From contig JADJMI010000028.1 of NCBI GenBank assembly GCA_016709665.1, positions 248,001 to 312,000 on the forward strand: 64,000 nucleotides of DNA, in the 5' to 3' direction. Below are positions 60,176 through 64,000 of the stretch, one piece after another. The DNA comes from Betaproteobacteria bacterium (lineage in GTDB: Bacteria; Pseudomonadota; Gammaproteobacteria; Burkholderiales; Usitatibacteraceae). The notes under the pieces are model-generated. The model had not been told where the DNA came from. It made no database searches and worked only from the letters and a program-made list of their open reading frames with translations. Positions within the stretch are counted from its first letter, which is position 1; the number at the start of each line of letters is the position of its first letter. Position numbers and translations under genes: made by a program.

Positions 60176-60516
60176 GGCGACTCCTCGCCGGTGAGCGCGG
60201 CGGCTATCGCCTGCGCCGCGCGGCGCACCCGGTCTTCCTCGCCCGTGTCGCGAAGGCCTTCGGCTTCCAGCGCGCGGATGGCGGCTTCGATCCCGGCTTC
60301 ACGCCTCGCGATACGGGCATCGACGCCGGCGCGCGCGGCGGCGAGGCGGCGATCGGCGTTCGCGGAGGCGAGCAGGGCTTCGGCCCGGGCCGCAGCCAGG
60401 CGCACATCCGAGGCGGTCCGTGCGCGGACGATGTCTGCCTGCGCCTCGCGCTCGGCCTCGAGCACGCGGTGGATGGCATTGCCGACCGGGTCGGCGGCGC
60501 TGCCTCGCGGGTCCAT
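60172..60516 (-). CDS. V/A-type ATPase subunit G/H
   Basis: 114 aa from ATG 60516. Almost entirely coiled-coil (Ala/Arg/Glu-rich, AIHRVLEAEREAQADIVRAR through AIRALEAEGL), as in the stalk subunit that pairs with E. First gene of the operon; nine of ten gene junctions overlap or nearly overlap. Confidence 0.78.
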   Translation of the reverse strand: MDPRGSAADPVGNAIHRVLEAEREAQADIVRARTASDVRLAAARAEALLASANADRRLAAARAGVDARIARREAGIEAAIRALEAEGLRDTGEEDRVRRAAQAIAAALTGEESP

Positions 60517-60549
60517 GGGGACTGCCCTTCATGCGAAGGGGACGATTCC

Positions 60550-60590
60550 AGCCTAGGCCGCCGCAAAGGCCGGCGGTTGACTGCGATCAA
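60550..60590 (-). promoter_or_regulatory. FNR/FixK-type box and -10 before the ATPase operon
   Basis: Minus strand: TTGATCGCAGTCAA (60590-60577), 21 nt, then TAGGCT (60555-60550), giving a start near 60543 and a leader of about 26 nt before the ATG at 60516. Box at about -41. On the plus strand its position relative to the MFS gene is less suitable. Confidence 0.5.
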
Positions 60591-60624
60591 CCGCCCGTCC
60601 GGCAGGGTGCGCGAGGGCGGCCTG

Positions 60625-60630
60625 TAGAAT
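60625..60630 (+). promoter_or_regulatory. possible -10 (TAGAAT) for the MFS gene
   Basis: TAGAAT followed by GCGCCGG, 40 nt before the ATG at 60670. The FNR-type box would be centred near -53, an unusual position for activation. Weak. Confidence 0.3.
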
Positions 60631-60669
60631 GCGCCGGAATCGACACACGCCCCGAGCGCAACGCCGCCC

Positions 60670-61887
60670 ATGTCCGCCGCCGCACCCACCGCCACGACCT
60701 TCCGGGAAGACGCGACCGTCATCTCGCTCGTGGGTTTCGCGCACGGCACCTCGCACTTCTTCCACTTCATGCTGCCGCCGCTCTTCCCGTGGCTCATGAA
60801 GGACTTCGGGCTGAGCTTCACGCAGGTGGGCCTCACGATGTCGGCCTTCTTCGTGGTCTCGGGCGCGGGGCAGGCGATGGCGGGTTTCGTGGTGGACCGG
60901 TTCGGGGCCCTGCGGGTCCTCTGCGGCGGCATCGTGCTGCTGTCGCTCTCGGGACTCGTCCTCGCGAGCGCGGACAGCTTCGCGATGCTCGTCGCGGCGG
61001 CGGTCGTGGCCGGCATCGGGAACAGCGTCTTCCACCCGGCGGATTTCACGATCCTCAACCGGCGCGTGTCCACGTCGCGGCTGGGCCATGCCTTCTCGGT
61101 GCACGGGCTGTCGGGCACCCTCGGCTGGGCCGCGGCGCCGGTGCTCATGATCGGGATGGCGGAGGTGTTCGGGTGGCGATCCTCGGGAATCGCGGCGAGC
61201 GTCGTGGGCTTCTGCGCGCTCGCGTTCCTCGTCCTCAACCGCGCGCGCCTCGCCGACGCGCCGCTCGCCGTCGGCGAGGCGAAGCGGCATGCCGGCGGCG
61301 CCTTCGCCTTCCTCGGCAAGCCCCTGGTGTGGATGTGCTTCCTGTTCTTCTTCCTCACGGTGATGGCGTTCGGCGGCCTGCAGAACTTCGCCCCGCCCCT
61401 CTTCGAGCGCGCCTACGGCATCTCGATCACCCTGGCCGCCTCCGCGCTCACCGCCTACCTGCTCGGCGCCGCCGCGGGCACGGCGACGGGCGGCTTCTTC
61501 GCCACGCAGGGAGACCGGCAGGACGTGAAGGTGGCGCTCGCGCTCTCGGTGGCCGCGGCGTGCGCGATCGCGTTGGCCCTGGCGGTGTTTCCCGCGTGGA
61601 TGGTCGTGCCGCTCATGGCGACGATGGGATTCGGGGCGGGCTTCTCGGGGCCGTCGCGGGACATGCTGGTTCGGCGGGCGGCCACCTCGACGTTCGGGCA
61701 GGCGGCGTTCGGCCGCATCTACGGTTTCGTCTACTCCGGGATCGATACCGGGCTCGCGTGCGCGCCGCTCGTCTTCGGGCCGCTCATGGACGCCGGCAAG
61801 TACACCCACGTCCTCTGGGGCGTCGCGGCCCTGCAGTGCCTCGCCATCGCGACGGCCCTCACCGTCGGTACCAAGTCGCGCCAATAG
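60670..61887 (+). CDS. MFS transporter (fosmidomycin-resistance-like)
   Basis: 405 aa with 12 hydrophobic helices. Opening VISLVGFAHGTSHFFHFMLP, PPLFPWLMKDFGLSFTQVGL and FVVSGAGQAMAGFVVDRFGA match the Fsr-type and related MFS. Substrate unknown. Divergent to the ATPase operon. Confidence 0.88.
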   Translation: MSAAAPTATTFREDATVISLVGFAHGTSHFFHFMLPPLFPWLMKDFGLSFTQVGLTMSAFFVVSGAGQAMAGFVVDRFGALRVLCGGIVLLSLSGLVLASADSFAMLVAAAVVAGIGNSVFHPADFTILNRRVSTSRLGHAFSVHGLSGTLGWAAAPVLMIGMAEVFGWRSSGIAASVVGFCALAFLVLNRARLADAPLAVGEAKRHAGGAFAFLGKPLVWMCFLFFFLTVMAFGGLQNFAPPLFERAYGISITLAASALTAYLLGAAAGTATGGFFATQGDRQDVKVALALSVAAACAIALALAVFPAWMVVPLMATMGFGAGFSGPSRDMLVRRAATSTFGQAAFGRIYGFVYSGIDTGLACAPLVFGPLMDAGKYTHVLWGVAALQCLAIATALTVGTKSRQ

Positions 61888-62007
61888 CGCCCGGGGCGCG
61901 AATGCCGGCGCGCAAGCCGGCGCAGCCGGAACCGGGATCGGCGAACCGCGTGCGGCGTTGTCCACGCGACAGCGTGGGACTTCCAGCCGCTACCCCTTTT
62001 TGCAATG

Positions 62008-62167
62008 GGACACGAGGGTGTGGGTCGCGTTTGTCCGGATTTCGGCCGAGTGAACTTGCCCAGGTCGTCGGCTCCAACGAACAGAGTCGACATAGGTCGA
62101 TGCACAGTCTTCGGGATCACCGTGAGTCGGCCGAAATCCGGAAAAACGCGACCCACACCCCCGGTCC
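62008..62167 (+). repeat. 160-nt palindromic unit C
   Basis: Perfect stems CCGGATTTCGGCCGA/TCGGCCGAAATCCGG and GTGTGGGTCGCGTTT with AAACGCGACCCACAC (one-base offset), ending GGTCC. Loop motifs GTGAACTTGC, GTCGACATAGG and CACCGTGA as in A and B. Confidence 0.8.
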
Positions 62168-62317
62168 GTCCGCGACTTCGGAAGCAGCGCCGCATCCCTA
62201 GGTGCCACTGGTCGCGCCGCCAACGTGCCTGCTGCGGGCACGAAGGCCACGCCCACAGCAGGCACGTTGACAGCGCACCGGGGCCCAGCGGGGGGGACGC
62301 CGGGAGACGAGCCGGCC

Positions 62318-62368
62318 GCAAGTTCACTCGGCCCCGAATCGAAAAAACGCGTCCCATATCCGCGGTCC
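62318..62368 (-). repeat. half of a 160-nt palindromic unit (D), inverted
   Basis: On the minus strand it runs GGACCGCGGATATGGGACGC through to GTGAACTTGC at 62327-62318; the second arm and loop are missing. Position matches unit B in composite 1, so this is a truncated copy. Confidence 0.75.
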
Positions 62369-62496
62369 CATTGCTCAATGGGGTAGCGGCTGGAAGTTCC
62401 CGCCGACGCGTGGACAATGCCGCACGCGGTCCTCTACCGATGCCGCACGCGATTCGCAGCCGTTGCCGCGCGTGGCTCGCTCCGCCGGTTACGGCC

Positions 62497-63084
62497 TCAG
62501 CGGCGGTGGCGGGAGTGGGAAGGGCAGTCGAGGAGGTGGTCGTCGACCATGCCGGTCGCCTGCATGAAGGCGTAGAGGATCGTGGAGCCGACGAAGGTGA
62601 AGCCGCGCTTCTTCAGGTCTTTCGAGAAGGCGTCGGATTCGGGCGTGGAGGCGGGGACCTCCTTCATCGACCGGCGCGCGTTCACGATCGGCGTGCCGCC
62701 GACGAAGCCCCAAGCGTAAGCGTCGAAGGTGCCGAATTCCCCCTGCACGACGAGGAAGGCCTTCGCGTTCCTCACGGTGCCCTCGACCTTCAGGCGGTTC
62801 CTCACGATGCCCGGGTCGAGCAGGAGCTTCTCCACCTTCGCCGGCGTGAAGCGCGCGACCTTCGCGGGGTCGAACCCGGCGAAGAGCCGCCGGTAGTTCT
62901 CGCGCTTGGCGAGGATCGTGGACCAGGACAGGCCGGCTTGCGCGCCCTCGAGCACGAGGAACTCGAAGAGGACGCGGTCGTCGTGCACCGGCACGCCCCA
63001 TTCGCGATCGTGGTACTCGACGTACGCGGGGCTGCCCAGGCACCACGGGCAGCGCGTGTCGGCTGCCGGCTTCTTCGCTTTCAT
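62497..63084 (-). CDS. tag: DNA-3-methyladenine glycosylase I
   Basis: 195 aa. RCPWCLGSPAYVEYHDREWG (zinc Cys and the base-recognition Glu), DRVLFEFLVLEGAQAGLSWS, GFVGGTPIVN and FVGSTILYAFMQATGMVDDH (zinc His). Removes 3-methyladenine from DNA. ATG overlaps the methyltransferase stop. Confidence 0.95.
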   Translation of the reverse strand: MKAKKPAADTRCPWCLGSPAYVEYHDREWGVPVHDDRVLFEFLVLEGAQAGLSWSTILAKRENYRRLFAGFDPAKVARFTPAKVEKLLLDPGIVRNRLKVEGTVRNAKAFLVVQGEFGTFDAYAWGFVGGTPIVNARRSMKEVPASTPESDAFSKDLKKRGFTFVGSTILYAFMQATGMVDDHLLDCPSHSRHRR

Positions 63085-63878
63085 CGCTTGATCACCAGTC
63101 CTTGTCCCGTGGGCAACGGCATGACGCGATAGTCCCGGGCGGAGAACCACGGATCCTCCGCCATCTTCTGGCCGCGGTAGGCGCCGGCCCACTCGTAGTC
63201 GTCGAGGATCAGCAGGCCGCCGGGCACCAGGCGGGGGAAGAGGACATCGAGCACGGCCAGCTCGAAGTCCGCGTGGTTGAGGTCGACGTGCAGGTAGGCG
63301 ATGCGATCCGGCGACGCGCCTTCGAGGCTGGCGGGCAGCAGCCCCTTCACCAGGCGCACCTGCGGATAGCCGTCGAAGCGCTGCTTCACCTTGTCGAACA
63401 AGCCCTGCGACTGTTCGGAGAAGGCGTGCCCGGCCACGGGGTTGGTGTCGAACGTGTCGTAGGCCCAGAAGGGCTTCGCGAAGCGCTCCCGGCCGAAGTA
63501 GTCGATGACCGTCTTCACGCCCGTCCCCCACAGCGTTCCGCACTCCACGAAGTCGCCCTCGAGCCGGATGGCGTGGCAGGCCGCGCAGCACAGCACGTAG
63601 CGGCGCCAGGCGATCGCCTCGTCCGCGGCGTTGAGGATGTTGGCCTGCCAGGCGTCGCGGAAGGCGACGTCCTCGAGCAGCGACAGGTTGCGCATCCACG
63701 TGAACAGGTTGTCGCCGAGGTAGAAGCCGCCGCTCACGAGGGTGGCGGCCTCGTCCATCAGCTGGCGAAAGCGCTCGGGATCGCGAATGCCCCAGGACTG
63801 GTTCGACTTGAAGTTGTAGCGGCGATCCGGGTCGATCGGGGGAAGCGCCGGCAGGGGCACCTCGTTCATTTCGGACAT
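63081..63878 (-). CDS. TylF/macrocin-type O-methyltransferase family protein
   Basis: 265 aa from ATG 63878 with AAAGGAG at 5 nt. GDFVECGTLWGTGVKTVIDY (SAM motif I), FWAYDTFDTNPVAGHAFSEQ, and AYLHVDLNHADFELAVLDVL with the metal ligand Asp pair near ILDDYEWAGAYRGQK. Probably methylates a sugar hydroxyl. Followed by tag, overlapping ATGA. Confidence 0.85.
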   Translation of the reverse strand: MSEMNEVPLPALPPIDPDRRYNFKSNQSWGIRDPERFRQLMDEAATLVSGGFYLGDNLFTWMRNLSLLEDVAFRDAWQANILNAADEAIAWRRYVLCCAACHAIRLEGDFVECGTLWGTGVKTVIDYFGRERFAKPFWAYDTFDTNPVAGHAFSEQSQGLFDKVKQRFDGYPQVRLVKGLLPASLEGASPDRIAYLHVDLNHADFELAVLDVLFPRLVPGGLLILDDYEWAGAYRGQKMAEDPWFSARDYRVMPLPTGQGLVIKR

Positions 63879-64000
63879 GCGGCTCCTTTCGCGCGGGAGA
63901 AGCGGGCGCCGTTCCACGGCGCGAGGCGCCCGGCGGCGGCGATGACGCGCAGCCGGCCGTCGTTCAGCTCGAGCGCGATGCGGTCCTTGCCCTCGGTGGA
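63866..64000 (-). CDS. unidentified C-terminal fragment
   Basis: An open frame from the right edge to TGA at 63866-63868, overlapping the methyltransferase start by 13 nt. The visible 44 residues (IALELNDGRLRVIAAAGRLA, then PWNGARFSRAKGAACPK) match no family I know. Likely upstream partner of the methyltransferase in an operon. Confidence 0.5.
   Translation of the reverse strand, partial: STEGKDRIALELNDGRLRVIAAAGRLAPWNGARFSRAKGAACPK

Larger units (their letters stand above)
61943..62432. repeat. composite element 2: full and half 160-nt palindromic units
   Basis: 490 bp between the MFS gene and the DNA glycosylase gene. Long inverted ends: GAACCGCGTGCGGCGTTGTC at the left and, on the other strand, GGACCGCGTGCGGCATTGTC at the right, followed in both by CAGCG or CGGCG, then ACTTCCAGCCGCTACCCC and GCAATGGGAC. 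Contains unit C and half unit D. Central perfect hairpin CAACGTGCCTGCTG/CAGCAGGCACGTTG (62221-62234 and 62257-62270). The rest of the gap (61888-61942, 62433-62496) holds nothing I can identify. Confidence 0.8.

Noticed and set aside
1..64000. tRNA, rRNA, prophage, integrase or toxin-antitoxin pair
   Set aside because: None seen. The HigA-like protein at 37253 has no toxin partner.

Overview
The window is GC-rich, densely packed proteobacterial DNA. Group 1d hydrogenase genes, TRAP transporters, DUF1631, DUF1161 and DUF1857 proteins, CaiB-type CoA-transferase and a GGDEF-EAL protein together suggest a betaproteobacterium (inference). The single-base frameshift at about 4655 and the long G runs at 6.8 and 8.0 kb could be real or could be assembly errors. 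I see no tRNA, rRNA, CRISPR array, transposase or prophage.

Layout. 0-33 kb is a mosaic of small metabolic and housekeeping units: an amino-acid ABC transporter (1-1530); small membrane proteins, two GNATs and a broken OmpA gene (1.7-6.1 kb); Nudix, FKBP, DUF1801 and cyclic-nucleotide-binding genes (6.1-10.5 kb); a GGDEF-EAL protein; an amidohydrolase, NudC and 3-hydroxyacyl-CoA dehydrogenase; an MBL hydrolase; an acyl-CoA ligase plus ThDP enzyme; M23 peptidase, methyltransferases, a cyclase-like protein and TauE; an OmpA-FecR protein; CaiB and enoyl-CoA hydratase genes flanked by mobile palindromes; and a TRAP transporter.

33.6-50.3 kb is a complete O2-tolerant group 1d [NiFe]-hydrogenase island in two transcription units: hupSLC plus an orphan HigA-like gene, then hupDFGHIJK-hypABFCDEX. 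Six cysteines around the proximal cluster, the rubredoxin HupI, HupG/HupH and the CO-producing HypX all point to H2 oxidation in the presence of O2. 60.5-50.4 kb, on the opposite strand, encodes a complete V/A-type ATPase (G/H-C-I-K-F-E-A-B-D) with translationally coupled genes, followed by a DUF1631 gene. An MFS transporter, a DNA glycosylase and a methyltransferase close the window.

Regulation. Four FNR/FixK-type boxes (TTGA-N6-TCAA), each 21-22 nt from a plausible -10, lie before hupS, before hupD, before the ATPase operon and in the gap at 50.39 kb. The last, with a -10 at 50367-50372 and a Rho-independent terminator at 50259-50299, outlines an unannotated small RNA of about 100 nt. Both hydrogenase promoters also share a GTAAC-N7-GTTAC operator found nowhere else that I saw. 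Together these suggest one oxygen- or redox-responsive regulon linking hydrogen oxidation, a second ATPase and an sRNA.

Repeats. The most unusual structure is a 160-nt palindromic unit (three full copies and one half copy). Its stems differ between copies but keep pairing through compensatory changes, and its loop motifs are conserved. The units sit in two composite intergenic elements of about 560 and 490 bp. Other families are GGGGACAGGTGAA REP-like hairpins (three sites) and two inverted copies of a GAACGC(C/A)GAT-rich palindrome around the CaiB gene.
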